DNA from: an uncultured Treponema sp.
Lineage (GTDB): Bacteria; Spirochaetota; Spirochaetia; Treponematales; Treponemataceae
Length of the DNA stretch: 64,000 nt
Assembly (NCBI GenBank): GCA_947167345.1
Contig: CAMVHR010000009.1
Span: forward strand, 1-64,000
Direction: 5' to 3'
The notes beneath the pieces were generated by a model. That model ran no database searches. It saw only the letters and a list, made by a program, of their open reading frames with translations, and was not told where the DNA came from. The first letter of the stretch is position 1. Each line of letters opens with the position of its first letter. Shown in pieces: positions 42,784-51,737 of the stretch. Both the position numbers and the translations under genes were made by a program.

Positions 42784-44496
42784 ATGGGCGATATTGATGA
42801 AAGGGTTGCGTCTTTACTGGATGATGTAACTGACGAAACAAATGATACTGAGAATGACAGCTTTCCTATGAATTTTGATGAAAGTGAGCCTTCTGGAAAC
42901 TCTATGTCCGCAGACAGTGGTTCTTCAAGGGTTGTAAAGAAAGCTCCTATTGGTGATGCAAATGTTTCTGAAGTTGACTTGTCTGTAAGAACTTTTGCAC
43001 CTGTTGAAAAATATTTTGAAGATGAACCGAATGCGGTTTATAATGATCCTGCCTATTACAAGACCACTCTTGGCGGAGAAGGTGAAGAAGCTCAGCGACT
43101 GCATCAGTTGCTTGTAAAGTATCTGAACTGTGCAGATCCTAAAGATCGTCCAGTATACCGACAGCAGATGGTTTCGTCTTACTGGAACTTCTTGCGCTCA
43201 CTTGCTGTAAAGGTTGTTAATCTGAAAATGCCTTTGTGCAAGCGGCTTGCAATGCGTTTTGGAGTAGTGCTCCCGTCTTTGTTCAGCCCTGAACAGAAAG
43301 ATTTCTTTTCACGAGCCATTCTTGATAATGTTACAGGTGAGCCTGTGCTTTACATGGACGAATGGATTCGAGAGATTGCAGTTGGAAAAATGAAACCAAG
43401 CCAGACCGATGAATTGCCTACAAAAGGCTCTGGTAGTGCCACTGCCGAGCAGCAGCGTCTTCAGGGACTGGTAGGTAAGAACACTGGAAAAATTCAAAGC
43501 GTAAACAGCCTTCTTTCAATGAAAGAAGGTCAGCGTACAAATCTTGAGCTTGATTTGAAAGAAAAAGCACTTTCTTTGTGTGAACATGATCCTATTTACG
43601 GAATGGAGCCTCCTCATACACGTCCATATTCTGATATTCAGAAAAAAGCTTTTTCAGAGATAAGCAATATAATGCGTACCTTGCAAAAGCTGGACAAGGA
43701 AATTTGTGCAAACTTAAAGGAGCTTGAAGAAGCAAACGAGAATATCAATCACCTGAATGAACTTTCTGAAAATCTTGCCTCTACATCTGGAGTTGCGGCA
43801 AATACGGTAAGTTCAGAAGACATTCTTGCAGAAATGACCACGGTGCGTCAGATGGCAAAAATGACTTGTGGCCGACAGGGAAACCAGTTCCCGATATTTA
43901 CGAGGGAATTCTTCCATTGTATGCCTGCCGGTACGGGATTCCGTGAAAATGTTTTGCGCGAACTGGCATGGATAGAGTCAATAGATCCTAACTGCTTTGT
44001 TCGTATTCATAAAAACATGCCGAATAGAATTGTTCCTTATACCTTGCTTGTTCCTTCTTACGGAGATTCCGGTTTCTGCTGGGAGCCGTTTGACCGCTAC
44101 AACCGCATTTCGAGCCGCGGACGCATTGTAATTCCAATGTATCCAAAGGATTTGAAGATTGCATGTATTACTGCTGTCGGTGACTTGCGCTGGCAGGTTG
44201 CAAAGGAAAAGGCTTCGTTTGACTGGATGTCAGACGGACTTACCGGTAACTATTATCAGTACATTGAGTCTAAGAAGCTCAAGGGTGACTTAAAGAAGTT
44301 CTTCATAGATGACTACATTCTGTGGATTACTAAGGAATCGAACGGTACTCAGAAGCTTGAAAAAGAAGTTCGTGCAATTTTCTGGCGCTATTTGCCGTTC
44401 CCACAGGAAACAAAGGACAACCTTAAGAAGATGAGTCCTGCGTATCAGGAACTGTATCAGCGTGACATTAACCGTAGCATGAGCGATGGTTATTAA
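42784..44496 (+). CDS. Large cytoplasmic protein of unknown function
   Basis: I do not recognise this 570-residue protein. It has an acidic, probably disordered N terminus (1-65), a helical domain (about 95-210) with paired Trp/Tyr, a coiled-coil middle (about 225-335, for example KEGQRTNLELDLKEKALS), and a C-terminal globular domain (about 355-565) rich in Trp and aromatic residues (RIHKNMPNRIVPYTLLVPSYGDSGFCWEPFDRYNR). No signal peptide or membrane segment is seen. It has its own strong promoter and terminator, so it is a single-gene unit. It looks like a treponeme-specific conserved protein. Confidence 0.75.
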   Translation: MGDIDERVASLLDDVTDETNDTENDSFPMNFDESEPSGNSMSADSGSSRVVKKAPIGDANVSEVDLSVRTFAPVEKYFEDEPNAVYNDPAYYKTTLGGEGEEAQRLHQLLVKYLNCADPKDRPVYRQQMVSSYWNFLRSLAVKVVNLKMPLCKRLAMRFGVVLPSLFSPEQKDFFSRAILDNVTGEPVLYMDEWIREIAVGKMKPSQTDELPTKGSGSATAEQQRLQGLVGKNTGKIQSVNSLLSMKEGQRTNLELDLKEKALSLCEHDPIYGMEPPHTRPYSDIQKKAFSEISNIMRTLQKLDKEICANLKELEEANENINHLNELSENLASTSGVAANTVSSEDILAEMTTVRQMAKMTCGRQGNQFPIFTREFFHCMPAGTGFRENVLRELAWIESIDPNCFVRIHKNMPNRIVPYTLLVPSYGDSGFCWEPFDRYNRISSRGRIVIPMYPKDLKIACITAVGDLRWQVAKEKASFDWMSDGLTGNYYQYIESKKLKGDLKKFFIDDYILWITKESNGTQKLEKEVRAIFWRYLPFPQETKDNLKKMSPAYQELYQRDINRSMSDGY

Positions 44497-44526
44497 TAGC
44501 GTGAAAAATACCAGACCTTAAAAAAG

Positions 44527-44559
44527 GGCAGAGGAATTTTTATTCTTCTGCCTTTTTTT
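44527..44559 (+). terminator. Terminator of the 570-residue protein gene
   Basis: GGCAGAGGAA at 44527-44536 pairs with TTCTTCTGCC at 44543-44552 (one G-T pair), then seven T residues. Confidence 0.92.
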
Positions 44560-44612
44560 ATAGTATTTTAAATTATGTATCAATTTTTTTTGTTATATAT
44601 CAAAAAAAATAT

Positions 44613-44641
44613 TTGACAAGGTTAAAATTCTAGGTGATAAT
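44613..44641 (+). promoter_or_regulatory. Promoter of the AraN-type binding protein operon
   Basis: A perfect TTGACA at 44613-44618, a 17-base spacer and GATAAT at 44636-44641 make a strong promoter. The leader to the ATG at 44721 is about 72 bases. Confidence 0.75.
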
Positions 44642-44720
44642 ATATCTATAAAGATGAATAGAAATCAATTTTTATTGATATAATTTATCGTTTATTGCAT
44701 AAAATTTAGGAGGATATTTT

Positions 44721-46115
44721 ATGAAAATGACAGTTAAAACTGCTGCTGCTGTCTTTGGCATTGCCGCTTTTTTGCTTTCTGCATTTACTGGATGCGGTGG
44801 AAAAAAGACAGTGTCCGACACTTCTTCGTCTGGAAATGATGCCGCAGCTCAGGCAGAAAGCACAGAGATTAAACCTGATGCAATTTCAACAGTAGGACCT
44901 GCTAACGGTACAAAGCTTGAACTTTGGACATTCGCAGATCTTCACTGCCAGCACTATGCCGAAATGCTCGGAAAATGGAATGCTGAACACCCTGACAAGC
45001 AGATTCAGATTACATTTACAACATATCCTTATGCGGACATGCACAACAAGCTGATTATGGCAACTCAGACCGGACAGGGAGCTCCAGATTTAGTTGATGT
45101 TGAAATCAGCCAGTTCCCTAATTTTACTTTAGGAACAGTTCCATTTGTAGAAATGGATAAGTATATTGAGCCTTACAAGAACAACGTTGTTACATCACGT
45201 CTTGACATTTACAGTGCAAACGGAAAGCGCTATGGAATTCCTTTCCATGTTGGTGCAACTGTAATGTACTATGATGATGAACTTCTTTCTAAATATGGCA
45301 TTGACTATCGTACAATTGAAACTTGGGATGATTTTGAAAAGGCTGGTCTTAAGCTTAAGGAAGCTTCTGGCGGAACAGTTCACATGACTGGTGTTGATAC
45401 TGGTGGAACAGACTGGCTGTGGCTTTCCATGGCAGAACATAATCAGGACTGGACTGATGCAAACGGTCATGCTGACATCAGAATTTCTGGCGTTTCTGAC
45501 ATGATAAAGATGCAGCAGAGATGGGTTTCTGAAGGCATTGCTTATCCTACTCCGGGTGGACAGATTGACACAGAAGCCGGTTATGCAACAGTTGGTGATG
45601 AAAAGGTTGCCGCATTCCCTAAGGCTTTGTGGTACATGAGCCGCTTCCTTAACTATATTCCAGATCAGAAAGGCAAATGGGCAATTGCTCCATGCCCTGT
45701 ATACAAGAAGGGACAGCCTCGTTCTGTAGGTATTGGTGGAACAGGTACTGTTGTTTCAAAGCAGTCTAAGCATCAGGAACTTGCTGCAGAATTCCTTGTT
45801 TATGCAAAACTTTCACTTGAAGGTGAAAAGCTTATTTGGGAAGTTCTTGGATTTGATCCTGTAAACACAGACATGTGGGATGAAAAGGACTTGACTCATA
45901 ACCCTAATAACAAGTATGTTGCATACTTCCGTACAAATCCATTCGATGTCCTCAATGAGATTAAGAGTGAAATCAAAGGTATTAAGGCTACACATATCAG
46001 TTCTGCAATTAATGAGCAGATTAACTTGAATGTTTTGAATAACTGTCTTGAACAGAATGCTGATGTTGATGCTGAACTTCAGGCTGCTCAGGATGAAATT
46101 GATCTTGAACAGTAA
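44721..46115 (+). CDS. Oligosaccharide ABC transporter binding lipoprotein
   Basis: The 464-residue product has a signal peptide with lipobox (SAFTGC, Cys26) and a Ser/Ala-rich linker. The mature part is a cluster-B binding protein (MalE/AraN-like): LELWTFADLHCQHYAEMLGKWN, TYPYADMHNKLIMATQTGQGAPDLVDVE, GKRYGIPFHVGATVMYYDDELLSKYGI. AGGAGG precedes the ATG and the promoter is strong. A hairpin separates it from the permeases. AraN-type systems import arabino-oligosaccharides, which would suit a pectin user, but the ligand is not provable here. Confidence 0.9.
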   Translation: MKMTVKTAAAVFGIAAFLLSAFTGCGGKKTVSDTSSSGNDAAAQAESTEIKPDAISTVGPANGTKLELWTFADLHCQHYAEMLGKWNAEHPDKQIQITFTTYPYADMHNKLIMATQTGQGAPDLVDVEISQFPNFTLGTVPFVEMDKYIEPYKNNVVTSRLDIYSANGKRYGIPFHVGATVMYYDDELLSKYGIDYRTIETWDDFEKAGLKLKEASGGTVHMTGVDTGGTDWLWLSMAEHNQDWTDANGHADIRISGVSDMIKMQQRWVSEGIAYPTPGGQIDTEAGYATVGDEKVAAFPKALWYMSRFLNYIPDQKGKWAIAPCPVYKKGQPRSVGIGGTGTVVSKQSKHQELAAEFLVYAKLSLEGEKLIWEVLGFDPVNTDMWDEKDLTHNPNNKYVAYFRTNPFDVLNEIKSEIKGIKATHISSAINEQINLNVLNNCLEQNADVDAELQAAQDEIDLEQ

Positions 46116-46144
46116 TTGACTGAGGTTTCCTCTGTAGAATAGCG

Positions 46145-46192
46145 AAAGGTCTGGAATGCTGACTCGAAAAGGAATTCCAGACCTTTTTTTTT
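46145..46192 (+). terminator. Intercistronic terminator after the binding-protein gene
   Basis: AAAGGTCTGGAAT at 46145-46157 pairs with ATTCCAGACCTTT at 46174-46186, a 13-bp perfect stem with a long T-run. Read-through would supply the permeases at a lower level. Confidence 0.93.
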
Positions 46193-46201
46193 GAGGTTGA
46201 C

Positions 46202-47104
46202 ATGAAAAAAAATAATATCTCCAGTTTTATATATTCTTGGAAAGTTGCCCCGTATGTGTTTGTACTACCGTTTATTCTCAGTCTGCTTGTATTCTGGGTG
46301 TATCCTCTGGCAAGTTCCATAATGATGAGTTTTCAGAATATCCTTCCAGGTCAGATTGACTGGATTGGATTTAAAAATTATACGAAGCTTCTGAAAGACA
46401 AAACTTTTTATATGGCTGTGCAGAACAGCTTCATATACATGGTCATTACATGTGCGCTGCTCATTCCTTTTCCCATGTTGTTTGCAACAATAATGAACAG
46501 TGCCTTTATGAAGGCAAAAAATGTCTACAAAGCAATTCTTTATATTCCGGCCCTGACTTCGGTTGTTGTTGCCGGTACAATTTTTGGCTTTATGTTCAGT
46601 GAGCTCGACGGCTCTGCTGCAAACCAGTTCCTTCATTACCTTGGCTTTGGGTCTATAAAATGGCTCAAGATTAGGGCTACCGGATGGTTTGCAATGGTTT
46701 TGTTGTGCTGCTGGCGCTGGACGGGAGTCAACATGTTGTACTTCCTTTCGGGACTGCAATCTATTGATGATTCTCTTTACGAATCCGCCAATATTGACGG
46801 TGCTTCAAAATGGCAGCAGTTCTGGTTCATAACATTCCCTCTGCTTAAGCCGACTAGCATCTATGTTCTTACGATAAGCATTTATGCAGGTCTTGCAATG
46901 TTCCTTGAAAGCTACATGATGTGGGGCGGAAACAGCTCTCCTAAGAATATAGGTCTTACCATTGTAGGCTATCTGTATAGGCGTGGTATTGAAAAGAACC
47001 AGATGGGGTATGCAAGTGCAGTTGGAATTGTGCTCCTTTTGATTGCTCTTTTGATTAACGTTATTCAGCTTGTACTGAATGGTACATTCAAGAAGGAGAA
47101 GTAA
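46202..47104 (+). CDS. ABC sugar permease, AraP/MalF type
   Basis: The 300-residue permease has six transmembrane helices. The cytoplasmic EAA loop is YESANIDGASKWQQFWFITFPLLKPT near residues 193-218, the site that docks the ATPase. It opens a two-permease pair and starts only ten bases after the end of the terminator T-run, so expression depends on read-through or on a hidden start site. No ATPase gene lies near. Confidence 0.92.
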   Translation: MKKNNISSFIYSWKVAPYVFVLPFILSLLVFWVYPLASSIMMSFQNILPGQIDWIGFKNYTKLLKDKTFYMAVQNSFIYMVITCALLIPFPMLFATIMNSAFMKAKNVYKAILYIPALTSVVVAGTIFGFMFSELDGSAANQFLHYLGFGSIKWLKIRATGWFAMVLLCCWRWTGVNMLYFLSGLQSIDDSLYESANIDGASKWQQFWFITFPLLKPTSIYVLTISIYAGLAMFLESYMMWGGNSSPKNIGLTIVGYLYRRGIEKNQMGYASAVGIVLLLIALLINVIQLVLNGTFKKEK

Positions 47105-47105
47105 T

Positions 47106-48014
47106 ATGGCATATTCTGTTGTAAAAACTCATAAATTGCACAGCATGAAGACCCAGGGAACGGTTGGAACAACACTTTCCCTGCTGATGTTTACAATCAT
47201 TTCTGTTTTGGTTCTGTATCCGCTTGTGGCTGCACTGCTTGCTTCGTTCCGTCCAGGACAGGAGTTGATGCGTTACGGATTGAATTTGAATCCTAATCCG
47301 AAAGGTCTTACAATAAACAATTACATCTATCTGTTCACGCAGAAAGCTTTTCAGGGAGGTGAATGGGTAAAAGTTCCTCACCGCTATTTTATGTGGTACA
47401 AGAACAGCATTTTCCTTACGTTCATTTCTGTTGTCTGTCAGCTGTTTATCTGCTATGTCGTTGCATACGGACTGACAATGTATGAGTACAGGTTGAAGAA
47501 TGTTCTGTTTTTCATTGTCATTGCAACAATGATGGTTCCTGGTGTCATCCTTATGCTGCCTTTGTATCAGGAGATAATAAGCCTGCATCTGATTAACAAG
47601 ACTGCCGGTGTAATACTGCCGGGAGTATGCGGAGCTTCAACAATATTCTTTTTCAGGCAGTTCATGACAGGTCTTCCAAAGGAATTGCTTGATGCAGGAC
47701 GCATTGACGGTGCGAATGAATACCGCATCTGCTTTACAATAATGATGCCTTTGGCTAAGCCGGCATTCGGAGCAATGGCTATTCTGTCTTCAATGGGTAC
47801 GTGGAACGATATGCTTTGGCCTATGCTTGTATATCGCGATGCAGCGAAGTTTACTCTTCCGATAGGACTGAATACGCTTTTGTCTCCTTATGGAAACAAT
47901 TATGACTTGCTCATTGCAGGTTCTTGCTTTTCTGTTGTCCCTCTGCTGATTGTATTCTTTGCTTTCCAAAGATACTTTATAGGCGGCATGACCGCAGGTG
48001 CTGTGAAAGGCTAA
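47106..48014 (+). CDS. ABC sugar permease, AraQ/MalG type
   Basis: From the ATG at 47106 (AAGGAGA upstream, overlapping the end of the previous gene) this 302-residue permease has six transmembrane helices and the EAA loop LDAGRIDGANEYRICFTIMMPLAKPAFG. The N-terminal DPGQE-like motif reads FRPGQELM. It forms a heterodimer with the upstream permease. As in Bacillus, an ATPase of the MsmX type encoded elsewhere probably powers the system. Confidence 0.92.
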   Translation: MAYSVVKTHKLHSMKTQGTVGTTLSLLMFTIISVLVLYPLVAALLASFRPGQELMRYGLNLNPNPKGLTINNYIYLFTQKAFQGGEWVKVPHRYFMWYKNSIFLTFISVVCQLFICYVVAYGLTMYEYRLKNVLFFIVIATMMVPGVILMLPLYQEIISLHLINKTAGVILPGVCGASTIFFFRQFMTGLPKELLDAGRIDGANEYRICFTIMMPLAKPAFGAMAILSSMGTWNDMLWPMLVYRDAAKFTLPIGLNTLLSPYGNNYDLLIAGSCFSVVPLLIVFFAFQRYFIGGMTAGAVKG

Positions 48015-48017
48015 AAA

Positions 48018-48046
48018 AAAGCCACCGTTTATCGGTGGCTTTTTGC
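48018..48046. terminator. Bidirectional terminator
   Basis: AAAGCCACCG at 48018-48027 pairs with CGGTGGCTTT at 48033-48042, with A and T runs on the two sides. It serves the convergent permease and minus-strand lspA operons. Confidence 0.9.
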
Positions 48047-48047
48047 T

Positions 48048-48437
48048 TTATTTTTCAGATTCCCATTCATCTTCGTCAGGTAAAACTGATTTTGGCATGA
48101 CCGTTTTCGGCTTTTCTTCTTCTTTTTGCTGCTGTGAGCGTGATGATAAATGGCTGAACCTTCGTCCGCTAAGCCTTTCGTCAAGCTTGTCCGCAATCTT
48201 GTATTTTTTTACTATTTTGTCAGAAATCTTCGCATAAAGGAACAGACTCAAAATCATTCCTCCGATAAAGCAGAACATCCAGTCGGCAACGATTATGTTT
48301 GCATCATTTATATGAATGACATATCGTAGTAATAAAGACGTACCTACCAAAAGAATTGTAATGATTGAAACTGTAAAAATTATGTTTGCAAGGGTAGATA
48401 TTAGAAGAAAAAGAAGGGTAAAGTTTCTTTTGTTCAT
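48048..48437 (-). CDS. Small membrane protein downstream of lspA
   Basis: The 129-residue protein has two transmembrane helices (about 7-36 and 50-68) followed by a charged cytoplasmic tail rich in Lys, Gln and Glu. I do not recognise the family. Its start lies three bases after the lspA stop, so it is the second gene of the lspA operon. It may be a treponemal conserved membrane protein; nothing further is visible. Confidence 0.65.
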   Translation of the reverse strand: MNKRNFTLLFLLISTLANIIFTVSIITILLVGTSLLLRYVIHINDANIIVADWMFCFIGGMILSLFLYAKISDKIVKKYKIADKLDERLSGRRFSHLSSRSQQQKEEEKPKTVMPKSVLPDEDEWESEK

Positions 48438-48440
48438 TGT

Positions 48441-49016
48441 TTAGGCCTCCTGTTTTTTTGATGCGGCTGCATGGCTGTCAGATTTTATCTGAAGGATGAA
48501 TGCCAGTACAAAAAGAATGCCGCACACTACAACTACTGCATCTGCAACATTGAATGTCGGCCATCGTTCCATGCCAAGAATTCCAAAGAAATAGCAGTCA
48601 ATAAAGTCTACCACCCCGTCAGGGCGTAAAAAGCGGTCTATGAGATTGCCTATGCCACCGCCCAAAATGCCGCAGATTGACCATCTCTGAAGTCGTGTAA
48701 ATTCATTGTTTCTAAAATATATTGCAAATATTATGGCTATTACGATGAGAGGGGCAAAGGCAAAAAGAATCCTGCGTGCGTTGAGTGAAAAGGAGCTGCC
48801 CAGACTGAATGCTATTGCCTTGTTGCGTACATGAATGATGCGGATGTAATCGCCTGCTACGCGAATGATTCCTTCACTGGAAAACAGTGTTGTAAGAGGA
48901 ATGTATTTTACAATTAGGGATTTTGTTATCTGGTCAATAATTATGACTGTAACGGTAAGGATGAGGGGCAGCAGCTTGAAACTAAGCGACTGTCTTTTGT
49001 TTAACGTATCTTGCAT
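48441..49016 (-). CDS. lspA: Lipoprotein signal peptidase II
   Basis: LspA cleaves lipoprotein signal peptides, an essential job in a lipoprotein-rich spirochaete. The 191-residue protein has four transmembrane helices. The first catalytic Asp lies in [25 protein letters not shown] and the second in [14 protein letters not shown], with the first-helix [14 protein letters not shown] motif. All are intact. It is divergent from tex across 129 bases. Confidence 0.95.
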   Translation of the reverse strand: MQDTLNKRQSLSFKLLPLILTVTVIIIDQITKSLIVKYIPLTTLFSSEGIIRVAGDYIRIIHVRNKAIAFSLGSSFSLNARRILFAFAPLIVIAIIFAIYFRNNEFTRLQRWSICGILGGGIGNLIDRFLRPDGVVDFIDCYFFGILGMERWPTFNVADAVVVVCGILFVLAFILQIKSDSHAAASKKQEA

Positions 49017-49145
49017 GGCATAAGTATAATGAAGATGCGTTGTAAAGTCTACTTTTGGAACAAAAAACTTCTATGGTTCACATTTTTTGGAAAAAAAAAG
49101 AACTCTCTTGCGAAACCGGCTTTTTTTTCGTAAAATACAGACCTT

Positions 49146-51530
49146 ATGGAATTTACACAGGAACAGATTGACGCACTTTCAGTCAATGAAGTTGAAATTA
49201 TGAAAAAGATAGCTGATGAGCTTAACATCCGTGTTAATCAAGTCAGCGCTGTAATCAGCTTGGTACAGGAAGGCTGTACCATACCTTTCATTGCCCGTTA
49301 CCGCAAAGAAAAACATGGTTCTCTTGATGAACTTCAGGTAAGGGAATGTGACCACCTTTTTACTTCCTATAAAAACTTAGAAGAACGCCGTCTGGAGATT
49401 ATTCGCGGCATATTTGGACAGAACAAGCTTACGGAAACGCTTTACAATGCAGCCATGACAGCAAAAACCCTTACAGAACTTGAAGACCTGTGGGCTCCGT
49501 TCAAGAAAAAGAAGAAGACACGCGGTATGGTTGCCGCTGAAAAAGGCCTTGAACCTTTGGCAGATGTTATGTCAGAGATGGATGCCGATTCTTTTGAAAA
49601 GAAAGCTGAAGAGTTTGTAAAGACGGACGCAGAGCATCCTGAGCTTGATGTTGCCACTGTGCAGGATGCAATTAAGGGTGCTCAGGACATTGTTGCCGAG
49701 CGCATAAGTCAGGACACGAAAAACAGAGAATCTATCCATGAACTGTATATGGCTACAGGCACAATCGTTACAAAGGGAATTGTTCCTGACGGACAGGATG
49801 CCGAAACTGCTGAAAAGACTTCTACATATAAGATGTACTGGGACTTCAGCGAGGCTTTGAATCAGGTAAAGCCTCACCGCATTCTTGCAATCAACCGTGC
49901 AGAGCGCGAAGGTGCGCTTGAAGTATCTCTTGATGTTGATGTAGAAGCTGCCGTAAAGGAAACCCAGAAAAGAAACAAGTCATCGAACAAATATTACAAT
50001 GAGGCTGTTGAAGACGGTGTAGTTCGTCTTTTGAGTCCTGCTGTTTTGCGTGAAATTCGCAGTGACGAAAGCGACGAGGCGGACGAACACGGTATAGGCA
50101 TTTTCAGTGAGAACCTTAAGAACCTGCTTATGACTCAGCCAATCAAGGGAAGCCGCGTTCTTGGTGTGGACCCTGGAATCCGTACAGGTACAAAGTGTGC
50201 CGCGCTTGATGAGACTGGTAAGTATCTTGGTTACTTCCTGATAAAGCAGGTTGCGGCTCCAGACGAAGCCTACAACATGCTCAAAGTTGCCATCAAGAAG
50301 TATGACATCCAGGTTGTTGCCGTCGGTAATGGTACCGGAAGTCAGGAAGTACAGGCAATAGTAAGCAAGGTTATAAGCGAGAATTACCCTGATGTTCGCT
50401 ACACAGTCGTTGATGAGTCTGGTGCATCAGTATACAGTGCAAGCGACATTGCCCGTGAGGAATTCCCGGAACTTGACTTGACAATCAGGGGTGCAATAAG
50501 CATGGGGCGCCGTCTGCAGGATCCTTTGGCAGAACTTGTAAAGATTGATCCGAAGGCTATTGGCGTAGGTCTTTATCAGCATGACGTAAATCAGAAAAAG
50601 CTTTCTGACACATTGGATGAAGTTGTTGGTTCTGTTGTAAATCAAGTCGGCGTAAACCTTAACACTGCTTCTGCTTCGTTGCTCAAATATGTTTCTGGCA
50701 TTAACTCTTCTCTTGCAAAGAAGATTGTTGCTTATCGCGATGCAAACGGAAAAATTACCAGCCGCGATGACCTTAAGAAGGTTAGCGGATTAGGTCCCAA
50801 GGCATTTGAGCAGTGCGCAGGATTCCTTAAGATCCCGGAAAGTTCCAATCCTCTGGACAATACATGGGTGCACCCTGAAAACTATGCCGTTGCAAAGGAG
50901 ATTCTTCCTTATGTACAGAAAAACGAAAAGCTTTCAGCAGAGGCAAGAAAGCAGCTTGAAGAAAAGTACGGTGTTGGTGAGACTACAATAAATGATATTG
51001 TGGAGGAACTTGCAAAGCCTAACCGAGACCCTCGTGACGGATACCCTGCACCAATCATGCAGAAAGGTGTTGTTGCTTTTGAAGATTTGAAAGTGGGCAT
51101 GAAAGTTACAGGCAAAATCAGGAATGTCGTTGACTTTGGTGCGTTCGTAGATATTGGTTTGCATGAGACTGGGCTTATACACATAAGCGAGTTGAGCGAC
51201 AACTTTGTTTCTGATCCTATGGATGTAATTAAGGTTGGCGATGTAAAGGAATTTACAATCATTGACCTTGATATGGACAGAAAGAGAATCAGTCTTAGTC
51301 TTAAGTCTGATGCTGCAAACCGCGGTGCTGCAGGTGGTTCTGGTGCAGATAAAAAGCCTGGTGCAAAGCGTGTTGTCGTGGTAAAGAAGGGTAGTGGTGC
51401 TTCTTCATCTTCATCATCTGCAAGACCTGCACAGAAAAATACTGGCGGGCGTGGTGAGCGTCAGAACCTCGGCAGTGATGACGGAATGTACTACAATCCA
51501 TTCGCCGCATTGCTTAAAAACAAAAGATAA
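49146..51530 (+). CDS. tex: Tex-family RNA-binding transcription factor
   Basis: The 794-residue protein follows the Tex plan. A helical N-terminal region has the IPFIARYRKEKHGSLDE motif (about 40-56). A YqgF-like nuclease fold (about 330-460) has VLGVDPGIRTGTKCA. Helix-hairpin-helix motifs lie at about 500-570 (NTASASLLKYVSGI, VSGLGPKAFEQCAGFL), and an S1 RNA-binding domain at about 645-715 (GKIRNVVDFGAFVDIGLHE). A Gly/Ser-rich basic tail ends it. Tex helps processive transcription and RNA handling. No ribosome site is obvious at the ATG. A terminator follows at 51554. Confidence 0.95.
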   Translation: MEFTQEQIDALSVNEVEIMKKIADELNIRVNQVSAVISLVQEGCTIPFIARYRKEKHGSLDELQVRECDHLFTSYKNLEERRLEIIRGIFGQNKLTETLYNAAMTAKTLTELEDLWAPFKKKKKTRGMVAAEKGLEPLADVMSEMDADSFEKKAEEFVKTDAEHPELDVATVQDAIKGAQDIVAERISQDTKNRESIHELYMATGTIVTKGIVPDGQDAETAEKTSTYKMYWDFSEALNQVKPHRILAINRAEREGALEVSLDVDVEAAVKETQKRNKSSNKYYNEAVEDGVVRLLSPAVLREIRSDESDEADEHGIGIFSENLKNLLMTQPIKGSRVLGVDPGIRTGTKCAALDETGKYLGYFLIKQVAAPDEAYNMLKVAIKKYDIQVVAVGNGTGSQEVQAIVSKVISENYPDVRYTVVDESGASVYSASDIAREEFPELDLTIRGAISMGRRLQDPLAELVKIDPKAIGVGLYQHDVNQKKLSDTLDEVVGSVVNQVGVNLNTASASLLKYVSGINSSLAKKIVAYRDANGKITSRDDLKKVSGLGPKAFEQCAGFLKIPESSNPLDNTWVHPENYAVAKEILPYVQKNEKLSAEARKQLEEKYGVGETTINDIVEELAKPNRDPRDGYPAPIMQKGVVAFEDLKVGMKVTGKIRNVVDFGAFVDIGLHETGLIHISELSDNFVSDPMDVIKVGDVKEFTIIDLDMDRKRISLSLKSDAANRGAAGGSGADKKPGAKRVVVVKKGSGASSSSSSARPAQKNTGGRGERQNLGSDDGMYYNPFAALLKNKR

Positions 51531-51553
51531 AATCATATAAAATAAGAAAAAAA

Positions 51554-51583
51554 AAGGAAGGTCGTGTTGACCTTCCTTTTTTT
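51554..51583 (+). terminator. Terminator after tex
   Basis: AAGGAAGGTC at 51554-51563 pairs with GACCTTCCTT at 51569-51578 around a five-base loop, followed by a T-run. Confidence 0.92.
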
Positions 51584-51737
51584 ATCTATGGGTTACGGAT
51601 TTGTTGAAAAATTGGCACTGCTTGGTGTCCAATTGAAATTCTTTTACAAATTCAAATTCTCCTGTTACAATTTAATAATGTTTATGAAATGTTTCTGTGC
51701 AATATTGCCCAGTCTACCGATAAATTAAAGAAGTAGG

